Source: CAZUGH01 sp964619785
GTDB lineage: Bacteria > Bacillota > Clostridia > Lachnospirales > Lachnospiraceae
DNA: 64,000 nt
Assembly: GCA_964619785.1 (NCBI GenBank)
Contig: CAZUGH010000005.1
Location: forward strand, 1 to 64,000
Reading direction: 5' to 3'
The notes beneath the pieces are model-generated. The model saw nothing but the letters and a program-made list of their open reading frames with translations. It made no database searches and was not told the DNA's origin. Each line of letters starts with the position of its first letter. Position 1 is the stretch's first letter. The position numbers and the translations under genes were made by a program. Below are positions 37,080 to 45,201 of the stretch, one piece after another.

Positions 37080-37117
37080 GTCGTCATCCTCCTATAAAGT
37101 ATTTCTAAAAGCAGAGA

Positions 37118-37143
37118 GAGCCGGTCACTTGGTGTGCCGGCTC
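37118..37143 (-). terminator. Riboswitch expression-platform terminator
   Basis: GAGCCGG pairs with CCGGCTC, with inner CAC/GTG pairs, in the dapA leader between the aptamer and the gene. A short CTCTCTGCTTTT follows. Lysine binding would favour this hairpin. Confidence 0.65.
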
Positions 37144-37170
37144 AGAAAAATTCACTATAAATTTAACTTT

Positions 37171-37328
37171 GTAGCACTCCATCAAAATTGATGACAGTCA
37201 TATAGTTCTTCACTATATGCCCAGGGCACAGGCTACGGAACCTGATTCCTTCGGCATCCTTCCCTTTCACTAACCATCTTATGCATCCGAATGCATCTGG
37301 CTACCTACTGATGAAAAACGCGCCTCTA
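37171..37328 (-). ncRNA. Lysine riboswitch (L box) upstream of dapA
   Basis: The minus-strand leader contains the L-box landmarks in order: AGAGGCGCG at the 5' end, GTGAAAGGGAAGGATGCCGAAGG in the middle, CCTGTGCCCTGGGC, and a 3' segment ACTGTCATCAA...GATGGAGTGCTAC. This closely parallels the Bacillus lysC aptamer. A terminator hairpin and dapA follow. Recognition is by eye, not by covariance model. Confidence 0.87.
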
Positions 37329-37344
37329 CTTTTAATATAAATAC

Positions 37345-37373
37345 ATACTATCACTATGAATATGCAGTGTCAA
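37345..37373 (-). promoter_or_regulatory. Sigma-A promoter of riboswitch-dapA operon
   Basis: TTGACA (37368-37373), a 17-nt spacer and TAGTAT (37345-37350) on the minus strand place the start about 8 nt before the aptamer. The -35 overlaps the stop codon of the corrinoid adenosyltransferase-like gene. Confidence 0.75.
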
Positions 37374-37864
37374 GTATTAACTTTGATTAATTGAATCTCG
37401 GAAATAACATCTAAATATGGTAACAAACTCTCTGGCAATTCATTGCCTGTAAGAACCAATCTCACATAGTCATCGCGCAAACGAATCAAGTCTATAATAT
37501 CCTCGGTCGATATAATACCCAAGTCAACCATACCTAATACTTCATCAAGTACTAGCACATCACATTCGCCTGTCTCAATCACCTTCTTAGCGAAATTGAA
37601 ACCATTTAAAACATTCTGACGCTCTTCCTTCTTCTGCTCCTCTGTTAAATCGCAGTAACTAACACTGTTCTTATCAAATCGAAACAGCTTAATCTCAGGC
37701 TCAAGCCTAGACAAAAAGCTAAACTCTTCCGCATCATTTCCTTTAAGAAATTGAATAATAATAGTACTATTACCCAAACTGGCAGCTCGTATACATTGAC
37801 CTACTGCAGCTGATGTCTTGCCTTTACCAGACCCAAAAAAAGCCTGTACTATCTTTTTACTCAT
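37370..37864 (-). CDS. Corrinoid adenosyltransferase-like protein (CobA/CobO/BtuR family)
   Basis: The P-loop protein of about 164 aa begins MSKKIVQAFFGSGKGKTSAAVGQ, the Walker A of the CobA/BtuR family that adenosylates cob(I)alamin or precorrinoids. LVLDEVLGMVDLG matches the family's Walker B segment. I chose the ATG at 37864, six bases after GGAGG. No other cobalamin gene is nearby. The family also contains proteins of unproved function, so the specific substrate is inferred. Confidence 0.75.
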   Translation of the reverse strand: MSKKIVQAFFGSGKGKTSAAVGQCIRAASLGNSTIIIQFLKGNDAEEFSFLSRLEPEIKLFRFDKNSVSYCDLTEEQKKEERQNVLNGFNFAKKVIETGECDVLVLDEVLGMVDLGIISTEDIIDLIRLRDDYVRLVLTGNELPESLLPYLDVISEIQLIKVNT

Positions 37865-37915
37865 AATCATCCTCCGAACACTCTTATCCATGTGTTACAT
37901 TTATCATGAGTAGGT

Positions 37916-37945
37916 ATTATATCATATTTACCATAATTTTGCCAA
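37916..37945 (-). promoter_or_regulatory. Promoter of corrinoid adenosyltransferase-like gene
   Basis: Minus-strand TTGGCA (37940-37945), an 18-nt spacer and a TATAAT (37916-37921) preceded by TGA (extended -10). It is divergent to the promoter at 37985-38013. Confidence 0.65.
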
Positions 37946-37984
37946 CTTTTTGTTAACCCCACCAAAATATGGTTATTCTCGATA

Positions 37985-38013
37985 TTGCAATTCACCCATA
38001 TATATACTATAAT
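37985..38013 (+). promoter_or_regulatory. Sigma-A promoter of acyltransferase-3 gene
   Basis: TTGCAA (37985-37990), a 17-nt spacer and a perfect TATAAT (38008-38013) lie 30 nt before the ATG at 38044. Confidence 0.75.
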
Positions 38014-38043
38014 AAATACATAAAATGATAGTGAGGTTTCAAC

Positions 38044-38979
38044 ATGAAGGACACATACTCAATTCAAAATACAACTTCCGTAAATGGAATATTCATTATA
38101 CTCGTTTTTGCTAGTCACTTAAGAAGCTATATCACGTTATCACCATTTGCCAACAATTTTTTAACTTATTTGGGTCAACTAATGGTGACAACCTTTTTCC
38201 TTTTCTCCGGATACGGAATTTTCCTATCCATCGAAAAGAAGGGAATGACATACCTTAACCAGTTTCCTAGGAAACGCATATTGAGTGTTCTACTCTCCTT
38301 TGATGCGTGTGTTTTGATATACCAGCTTCTCACAGTCGTTTTGCATAAACCCTATCCTATCTCCGTTCGTTTACTCGCGTTCACGGGATGGACCAATGTT
38401 GGGAATAGCAATTGGTATATCTTTGTCATTCTTATACTCTACCTGATTACCTGGATTAGCTTCAAGCTCAGCAAACAGAAACCACTTTCTTCTTTAATAT
38501 TAACATCCATTCTCTGCTATGCATTTCTAATTATTCTTAGCTTCGTCAAAGAGAATTACTGGTACAACACGTTGCTATGTTATCCGCTTGGTATGTGGTT
38601 TGCTTATCTAGGTTCTCCCATACTAGCCGCACTTAAGAAAAGCAATCTGCACTTCGCCATTAGTTTGATTGGTTTTTTGGTCGCTGTAATTGTACTTCGC
38701 TATTACCGCATCAACACAACCATATACACCCTAATGGCTCTTTGCTTTTGCCTTCTCATCCTAATAATCATGAGTAAAGTTTGCCTCTATCATCCAATTC
38801 TGTATTGGCTTGGAAAACATCTCTTTCCAATTTATATGCTAATGCGAATTCCTATGTCACTTATGAAGAATCTTATAAACTGTCAGCTGCCAAACGGTGT
38901 CTTCATCATCATAAGCCTTGTTTGTACATTAGCACTTGCCAAACTATATGAAACGATTGTGTCCTGCTTCAAGCATTAA
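38044..38979 (+). CDS. Acyltransferase-3 family integral membrane protein
   Basis: The 311-aa protein has about ten membrane helices and the N-terminal NGIFIILVFASHL segment. The histidine there corresponds to the family's conserved active-site histidine. Acyltransferase-3 proteins O-acetylate or succinylate sugars of surface polymers. It has its own promoter and a GTGAGG ribosome binding site, and converges with a 4-bp overlap on the SSB-like gene. The substrate is unknown; the surface-polymer locus begins 4 kb further right, so a link is possible but not shown. Confidence 0.8.
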   Translation: MKDTYSIQNTTSVNGIFIILVFASHLRSYITLSPFANNFLTYLGQLMVTTFFLFSGYGIFLSIEKKGMTYLNQFPRKRILSVLLSFDACVLIYQLLTVVLHKPYPISVRLLAFTGWTNVGNSNWYIFVILILYLITWISFKLSKQKPLSSLILTSILCYAFLIILSFVKENYWYNTLLCYPLGMWFAYLGSPILAALKKSNLHFAISLIGFLVAVIVLRYYRINTTIYTLMALCFCLLILIIMSKVCLYHPILYWLGKHLFPIYMLMRIPMSLMKNLINCQLPNGVFIIISLVCTLALAKLYETIVSCFKH

Positions 38980-39638
38980 GAATGGCTTAGTGGTTCAATT
39001 GTTTCTTCGTCATGAGCCACACATTCAAGTTTGCTTACAGAAATCTCATAAGCTACTCTCTTTTCAAACTCTTCTTCGCCAACCTTCTTTTGGTATTCGC
39101 GGCTCTGGATTCTTCCCCATAACTGCACGTGACCACCTACTTCAAAACTGTCAGCAAATCTTGCGTTTCTTCCCCAACAGATACACGGGATATAATCCGA
39201 TTTACCATATGGTCGATTCACTGCCAATAAAATGTCTGCAATTTCTCTTCCCAATGGAGTTTTTCGATATACAGGTGCTTTGCAAATATAACCATCTAGG
39301 AAAATGTGGTTTGGCTTCTCGCACTCCACTTCTTCCTCATACACTTGTAAATCTCTCACAAAAACGGATAAGATTAATCGATTACGACTCTCTTCGTGTC
39401 GATTGTAAGAACGGAACTGTCCGCTCGCTTCAATGAAGCAGCCATGATAATCACGGTTTACATCGATTAATCGCTCTGAAATCATAAGTGGTATCACATC
39501 ATACACCTGACTTAATCGTTGTACTGACAGTTGTAATATGTAGAACCCCTCTCCAAATACCTCATGACTGAATTCAAAGCCGCTGATTACTTCCCCAAAT
39601 ACATTTACCTGATTGTTTCCTAAATTCTTTTCTGTCAT
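38976..39638 (-). CDS. SSB-like protein with two OB folds
   Basis: The 220-aa protein appears to contain two single-stranded-DNA-binding OB folds. The first (about 8-105) starts NQVNVFGEVISG. The second (about 120-205) has HIFLDGYICKAPVYRKTPLGREIADILLAV and ends in a VGGHVQLWGRIQSREY strand like that of SSB. It lacks the acidic C-terminal tip of housekeeping SSB. Such duplicated proteins occur in Lachnospiraceae; the role is not established. GAGAGGAG precedes the ATG. Confidence 0.72.
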   Translation of the reverse strand: MTEKNLGNNQVNVFGEVISGFEFSHEVFGEGFYILQLSVQRLSQVYDVIPLMISERLIDVNRDYHGCFIEASGQFRSYNRHEESRNRLILSVFVRDLQVYEEEVECEKPNHIFLDGYICKAPVYRKTPLGREIADILLAVNRPYGKSDYIPCICWGRNARFADSFEVGGHVQLWGRIQSREYQKKVGEEEFEKRVAYEISVSKLECVAHDEETIEPLSHS

Positions 39639-39810
39639 TTTTCAGACTCCTCTCTGTTTTTCCAGACAATTTCGCTGTTTGCTCATTGTCCATTTTCATC
39701 TTCCTAACTAGTATATGCAGCTTCGAATCAAAATAGAACCAGATTTTTACTCATTTTCCCATAACTTGATTTGTCTCTATTTTATTCCCTTATTCGCCAA
39801 ATTGCAATCC

Positions 39811-39839
39811 TTGCTTTTCAAGTAGTAATATGATACAAT
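39811..39839 (+). promoter_or_regulatory. Sigma-A promoter of typA
   Basis: TTGCTT (39811-39816), a 17-nt spacer and TACAAT (39834-39839) precede typA by about 50 nt. The rest of the 39639-39887 gap shows no gene. Confidence 0.7.
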
Positions 39840-39887
39840 AATCAATTGTATGTCAATTGTTTATGTAGAACGAAAGGAAATGAAAAC

Positions 39888-41720
39888 ATGGTTACCGAAA
39901 GAAAAGATATCCGTAACATCGCCATCATCGCTCATGTCGATCATGGCAAAACAACAATCGTAGATGAACTGCTAAAGCAAAGCGGTGTTTTCCGTGCCAA
40001 TCAGGACGTAGCTGAGCGTGTCATGGACTCCAACGATATTGAACGAGAGCGTGGAATTACCATCCTCTCAAAAAACACCGCCATCAAATATAAAGATGTA
40101 AAAATCAACATTATTGATACTCCAGGTCATGCTGACTTCGGTGGTGAAGTAGAACGAGTATTAAAAATGGTAAATGGAGTTATCCTAGTAGTAGATGCTT
40201 ATGAAGGTGCAATGCCTCAGACAAAGTTCGTTTTGAAAAAAGCATTAGAATTAGCTCTCCCTGTTGTTGTCTGTGTCAACAAGATTGATCGTCCAGAAGC
40301 AAGACCCGATGAAGTTGTCGATGAGATTCTCGAGTTATTCATTGATTTAGATGCCGATGAATCCCAGCTTGATTGTCCTTTCATCTTCGCTTCTGCAAAA
40401 GAAGGTTTTGCCAAGACAACTCTCGACGATGACAGTACAACAATGGAACCACTCTTTGAAGCAATCCTCAATTATATTCCTGCACCACAGGGTGATCCTG
40501 ATGCTGACACGCAGGTCTTAATCAGTACCATTGATTACAACGAATATGTTGGTCGTATCGGTGTTGGTAAAGTAGATAATGGGTCTGTACATCTGAATCA
40601 GGATGTGGTTATCGTTAACCATCATGATAAAGAAAAATGTAATCGAGTTAAAATCAGTAAGCTATATGAGTTTGAAGGATTGAATCGTGTCGAAGTAGAA
40701 GAAGCTGGAATCGGCTCTATCGTAGCCATCTCTGGTATTTCTGACATCCACATTGGTGATACACTGTGTTCTCCTGATAACCCACAAGCAATTCCATTCC
40801 AGAAGATTTCTGAGCCTACCATTTCCATGAATTTCATGGTAAATGATAGCCCTCTTGCTGGACAAGAAGGAAAATATGTAACCTCACGTCATCTTAGAGA
40901 CCGTCTGTATCGTATGTTAAATACTGATGTAAGTATTCGTATTGAAGACACTGACACAACAGAAGCATACAAAGTATCCGGACGTGGAGAATTGCATCTC
41001 TCCGTTCTGATTGAGAATATGCGTCGTGAAGGTTATGAGTTTGCAGTTAGTAAAGCAGAAGTATTATATAAAGAAGATGAGCGTGGCAAGAAGCTTGAGC
41101 CTATGGAACGTGCTATCATCGATGTTCCTGATGAATTTACTGGTAATGTTATTCAGGCTCTGAGCAACCGTAAAGGTGAATTGCAAGGCATGGCACCTCT
41201 CGGTGGTGGAACAACTCGTCTTGAATTTTTGATTCCTTCCCGTGGATTAATCGGTTATCGTGGTGAATTCTTAACCTCCACTAAGGGTAATGGTGTCATG
41301 AATACCTTATTTGAAGAATATGGTCCATACAAGGGCGAGATTGAGTATCGTAAGCAAGGCTCTCTTATTGCATTTGAAGATGGTGAAGCAATCACTTATG
41401 GTCTGTTTAATGCTCAGGAACGTGGTACACTCTTCGTTAGTCCTGGTGAGAAAGTTTACAAGGGAATGGTAATTGGTGAAAATGCAAAAGCTGAGGACAT
41501 GGAAGTCAATGTTTGCAAGAAAAAGCAAATGACTAATACACGTTCTTCTAGTGCCGATGAATCACTTCGACTCACACCTAAGAAAGACTTAAGTCTTGAG
41601 CAAGCGTTAGAATTTATTGATACTGATGAGCTTCTCGAAGTTACACCTGAGAGTCTTCGTATTCGTAAAAAGATTCTCGATGGAACAGCACGTTATCGCG
41701 CTGGCCGTAACAAGAAATAG
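39888..41720 (+). CDS. typA: Translational GTPase TypA/BipA
   Basis: A ribosome-associated GTPase related to EF-G, needed for ribosome assembly under stress. The protein of about 610 aa starts MVTERKDIRNIAIIAHVDHGKTT. It has the G3 motif DTPGHADFGGEVERV, the G4 NKID and a C-terminal BipA-specific domain (RGLIGYRGEFLTSTKGNGV). The start at 39888 is 8 nt after AAAGGA; a frame opening 14 codons earlier lacks a binding site. Confidence 0.97.
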   Translation: MVTERKDIRNIAIIAHVDHGKTTIVDELLKQSGVFRANQDVAERVMDSNDIERERGITILSKNTAIKYKDVKINIIDTPGHADFGGEVERVLKMVNGVILVVDAYEGAMPQTKFVLKKALELALPVVVCVNKIDRPEARPDEVVDEILELFIDLDADESQLDCPFIFASAKEGFAKTTLDDDSTTMEPLFEAILNYIPAPQGDPDADTQVLISTIDYNEYVGRIGVGKVDNGSVHLNQDVVIVNHHDKEKCNRVKISKLYEFEGLNRVEVEEAGIGSIVAISGISDIHIGDTLCSPDNPQAIPFQKISEPTISMNFMVNDSPLAGQEGKYVTSRHLRDRLYRMLNTDVSIRIEDTDTTEAYKVSGRGELHLSVLIENMRREGYEFAVSKAEVLYKEDERGKKLEPMERAIIDVPDEFTGNVIQALSNRKGELQGMAPLGGGTTRLEFLIPSRGLIGYRGEFLTSTKGNGVMNTLFEEYGPYKGEIEYRKQGSLIAFEDGEAITYGLFNAQERGTLFVSPGEKVYKGMVIGENAKAEDMEVNVCKKKQMTNTRSSSADESLRLTPKKDLSLEQALEFIDTDELLEVTPESLRIRKKILDGTARYRAGRNKK

Positions 41721-41739
41721 AGTCAGAAAGGAATTACTT

Positions 41740-42657
41740 ATGAGTTTAGAATTTCGGGATATTACTCCGGAAGCCGCTGACATCTTCGCAAAGTATGAAG
41801 GCTTACGCCCCATTTACATGAGCGAAGGACATTTTCTAAATCAATATATCTGGCAGGGATATTATCACACACGTTTTGCAGTGGATGATATCGCATTATA
41901 TCTGCTCGTACAGGATAAAGAGGGAAAGCCTGGTGCTTTCCTCCCCCTTTGTACTGCCGAAGATTTACCTAAAGCATTTCTTAGAATTCAGGATTATTTC
42001 AACGAGGAATTACATGCTCGTCTGAATATGTACCTTGTGGACCGTGCCTCTTATGACATTCTCACGCATCACGGCTTAACCAAACGCTATGAGTTCGAGG
42101 ATGAACGTGATTCTTATGATTACATCTATGAAGCCGAACGACTACGTACCCTAAGTGGACGAGCACTTCACAAGAAAAAGAATCACCTCAATGGTTTCCT
42201 ACGTGAGTACGAAGGCCAATTCGAATATGTCACCCTCACTTGTGAAAACATGGATGAGATTCAGGCATTTCATGAAAAATGGCTCGATGAGCGTAAGATT
42301 TACGATAAGTATTCATGTATTGACAGTGAAGAAGAAGGCGTATTTTCCATTTTTGAAAACTGTGGCAAGCTCCCTTGTCGCATCGGCGGTATTCGCATCA
42401 ACGGAGAATTAGTTGCTTATACCATCGGCAGTTATGCACCATCTATTCGATGTGCTTTCATACACATTGAGAAAGCAGATATAACATACAATGGTCTTTA
42501 TGCTTATATCAACCAGCAATTTCTGATTCATGAGTTTCCAGAAGCAGAATTAGTCAATCGTGAAGACGATTTAGGGCAGGACAACTTAAGACAGGCAAAA
42601 CTCTCCTATCGTCCTCTTCGCTTAGAAGAAAAATATAACTTATATCAGAATATCTAA
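41740..42657 (+). CDS. DUF2156 protein (phosphatidylglycerol lysyltransferase C-terminal-like)
   Basis: The 305-aa protein begins MSLEFRDITPEAADIF and has the double-GNAT-like layout of the DUF2156 / LPG-synthase C-terminal family. A long central ALHKKKNHLNGF segment and a C-terminal VNREDDLGQDNLRQAK motif are typical. MprF proteins use such a domain to aminoacylate lipids, but this one lacks the membrane flippase half, so its acceptor is unknown. It lies 19 nt after typA with AGAAAGGA upstream and is followed by a terminator. Confidence 0.8.
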   Translation: MSLEFRDITPEAADIFAKYEGLRPIYMSEGHFLNQYIWQGYYHTRFAVDDIALYLLVQDKEGKPGAFLPLCTAEDLPKAFLRIQDYFNEELHARLNMYLVDRASYDILTHHGLTKRYEFEDERDSYDYIYEAERLRTLSGRALHKKKNHLNGFLREYEGQFEYVTLTCENMDEIQAFHEKWLDERKIYDKYSCIDSEEEGVFSIFENCGKLPCRIGGIRINGELVAYTIGSYAPSIRCAFIHIEKADITYNGLYAYINQQFLIHEFPEAELVNREDDLGQDNLRQAKLSYRPLRLEEKYNLYQNI

Positions 42658-42660
42658 AAA

Positions 42661-42693
42661 AAGTTCTGCGCTACTATTTGTAACGCAGAACTT
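42661..42693. terminator. Bidirectional terminator between DUF2156 gene and SGNH gene
   Basis: AAGTTCTGCG and CGCAGAACTT form a 10-bp stem with a 13-nt loop. TTATTTTATT follows on the plus strand and an A/T-run lies on the other side. It serves both convergent genes. Confidence 0.85.
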
Positions 42694-43755
42694 TTATTTT
42701 ATTGATTCATTTACTAATTTATGATAATCCGTCAAATAAGAGTCCCATGTACTCTTCTCTTTTATACTCATATCAAACTGATAGTGTTCCACTAAATATT
42801 TACCCAGATAATTAGATGTTTTAACTGATCCCCAATAATTCATATGTCCTTTATTGTACATATCTTCTTCCGGAACAAATCCAATCTGATTTAACACGTT
42901 ATCATCATACTGCAGAAAAGCAATACCATTTTTACTTGCAATTTCTCGTGCCTCATTCATTACCATATACTCACTGTCTGCCCATTCGTCTGGTGCTCCT
43001 GAGTCTTCGTGGTTATGTGGAATATCAACAAATAATAGCTCCGAACCATTCTCTTTCACCAAATCAATTATCATCTGTAAATACTTCTTATTCCTTTGAT
43101 TTATGCCACCTGACTCTTTCGTATTATTCCATGGTGAAAAGGAAACTGTTGTACCAGCATTTCGTTCAAAATAATATTGAGAACCAAGCAGTGAATCATT
43201 CTCTTTCTCTGGTTTACGAAGCAAATCTTTTATCGTCAATTCATCAAATCTTGAATGATACTCAATCAAAGGGATAAAGGCTCGTAATTTGCGCCCCATA
43301 CTTCCCGATGTCTTCATAATAAGATCAATTCGATTTTTATTATAATGCATATTACGGACAATATCGAAAATATAATCATCACCTGAAAAATTCTCATTTT
43401 TCAATCCCAAATAATACAAATCCAGTACGACCAAATGAGGTTTTTGTACCTTATACATTTCTTTCATCATGTAATAATTAATATAAATTGGTGCACCAGA
43501 CAACGCATAATTATAGGAAGTCAATCCATAATTTTGGTATATTTCATGCGGATTAAAGCCATTACATCCATGGCTTCCACCCATCAGTGCAACATCAACG
43601 TCATTAAAAATAGCTTCTTCGGAATACATCCCCCTAATAACACGATCTGCTTTTTCATTGTAAGGATTTGTTATATAATTCAAGAACAAAAAAATCCCAC
43701 TCAATGCAAGAAGAAGCACTAATATTCCACTTAGAAATTTGATATTTCTCTTCAT
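42694..43755 (-). CDS. Membrane-anchored SGNH-like protein, MBOAT partner
   Basis: The 353-aa protein has one N-terminal membrane anchor (about residues 8-27). An extracytoplasmic SGNH-type fold follows, with LMGGSHGCNGFNP near residue 60 (candidate serine) and KGHMNYWGS near residue 307 (candidate catalytic histidine). Such proteins, like DltD or AlgX/AlgJ, act with an MBOAT acyltransferase, which is the next gene upstream, 15 nt away. It would transfer or remove acyl groups on the exported polymer. It is the last gene of the operon. Confidence 0.75.
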   Translation of the reverse strand: MKRNIKFLSGILVLLLALSGIFLFLNYITNPYNEKADRVIRGMYSEEAIFNDVDVALMGGSHGCNGFNPHEIYQNYGLTSYNYALSGAPIYINYYMMKEMYKVQKPHLVVLDLYYLGLKNENFSGDDYIFDIVRNMHYNKNRIDLIMKTSGSMGRKLRAFIPLIEYHSRFDELTIKDLLRKPEKENDSLLGSQYYFERNAGTTVSFSPWNNTKESGGINQRNKKYLQMIIDLVKENGSELLFVDIPHNHEDSGAPDEWADSEYMVMNEAREIASKNGIAFLQYDDNVLNQIGFVPEEDMYNKGHMNYWGSVKTSNYLGKYLVEHYQFDMSIKEKSTWDSYLTDYHKLVNESIK

Positions 43756-43770
43756 CGAAATCTCCTCATC

Positions 43771-45183
43771 TTAAAATTGTCCATATATGAAATTTGCCGC
43801 ATTGTAGCTTGCCCCATACATTCCAACACAAAGCACTAGAATAAACAAGAAACAATAGACCAGTACACGCCATGCATACCGCCACCTCGCAAAACTTTCA
43901 TATATTGACATTTCTTTTTTCTCTTCTCGTCGTTTACTAATGTAATCCAAAACAAAAAACACAATAACTCCCATGCAGCAGATCAATAATTTCAGAGTAC
44001 TAAAACCAGTCTCAGTGAAAAGAGTTACAATCGTTTTATTTGATGAAACTGTAAATAACTTCCCAAAGAAATCACACAGCATGCTAAAGTCATTCAACCG
44101 AAATGGTATAAATGCGAACGCCACTAAAGCAAAAACGATTAAACTTTGAATATAACCATGTACCGCACTATTTATATGTAATTTACTCACTAATCTATCA
44201 CGCAAGCTTGTAGTGTGCTTAGAAACCACCAAGTAGATACCATGAAGAAGTCCCCATAAGGCAAAACCAAAAGTAGTTCCATGCCAAATACCGCTAACAA
44301 TAAAAATCACCAACACATTAAAATCCGCACGCACTACAGAAACTCTGCTACCACCAAGTGGGAAATAAACATAATCGCGGAACCATGAACTCAATGATAT
44401 ATGCCATCGTCTCCAAAACTCTCGAATCGACCTAGAGAAGAACGGCGACTTGAAGTTATCCATCAATTCAATTCCAATCATTCTCGCACCGCCAATTGCA
44501 ATCAATGAATATCCTGCAAAATCAAAATATATTTGTAATGTATATAGCAATATTCCAATAAATAACACTCCACTACTATAACCGTTTTTCATATCAAATA
44601 TATGGTCGGTAAGAACACCAAGGTTATCTGCAAGAACTATTTTTTCAAACAATCCCAAGAAAAACATGATGAATCCTTTTTTTATATGAGGAATTGACAA
44701 CGAAACACCTTTACTCCATTGAGGCAATAGTTCTTTACTACGACCAATAGGACCAGCCATGATCTGCGGAAAAAAAGTAAGATATAGACTATAATTAATT
44801 AGATTTTTCTCGTTATTTTCACCACGATAAACGTCTACTAGATACCCAATAGCCATTAACGTATAGTAAGATAAGCCCATTGGAATAGCAAACCCAAGAG
44901 CCATCCAACTATTAATGTATTTAGTTAAGATAAGCACTAACAAAACAAGACAAATCCCTATAAGCAAAACCATTTTGCTTCGATATTTGCGTAGTAGAAA
45001 ACCAAAAATATAGCTAATTGCTATCACATAAAATGCGTATGCTATCATCGTTTTCCCGCCGATCATAAAAAAGCTTAAACTTAACAACAACAGAATATAT
45101 TTGCGGGACTTTACGGGTATAAAGTAGATAGTGCATGTAGCTAGTATAATCAAAGCACAAAACAAAATCAGATTTAAATTCAT
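43771..45183 (-). CDS. MBOAT-family O-acyltransferase (AlgI/DltB-like)
   Basis: The 470-aa polytopic membrane protein carries the MBOAT hallmarks WRRWHISLSSWFRDYVYFPL and SGIWHGTTFGFALWG, the latter with the catalytic histidine. AlgI- and DltB-type proteins move acyl groups across the membrane onto surface polymers. No dltA, dltC or acyl-carrier gene is adjacent, so acetyl transfer is more likely than D-alanylation. AAGGAG precedes the ATG. Confidence 0.9.
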   Translation of the reverse strand: MNLNLILFCALIILATCTIYFIPVKSRKYILLLLSLSFFMIGGKTMIAYAFYVIAISYIFGFLLRKYRSKMVLLIGICLVLLVLILTKYINSWMALGFAIPMGLSYYTLMAIGYLVDVYRGENNEKNLINYSLYLTFFPQIMAGPIGRSKELLPQWSKGVSLSIPHIKKGFIMFFLGLFEKIVLADNLGVLTDHIFDMKNGYSSGVLFIGILLYTLQIYFDFAGYSLIAIGGARMIGIELMDNFKSPFFSRSIREFWRRWHISLSSWFRDYVYFPLGGSRVSVVRADFNVLVIFIVSGIWHGTTFGFALWGLLHGIYLVVSKHTTSLRDRLVSKLHINSAVHGYIQSLIVFALVAFAFIPFRLNDFSMLCDFFGKLFTVSSNKTIVTLFTETGFSTLKLLICCMGVIVFFVLDYISKRREEKKEMSIYESFARWRYAWRVLVYCFLFILVLCVGMYGASYNAANFIYGQF

Positions 45184-45201
45184 GTTGCTCTCCTTCTATA
45201 A

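Noticed and set aside
41617..41739. An upstream extension of the DUF2156 protein into typA
   Set aside because: It lies inside typA; the ATG at 41740 has a good ribosome binding site and a family-like N-terminus.
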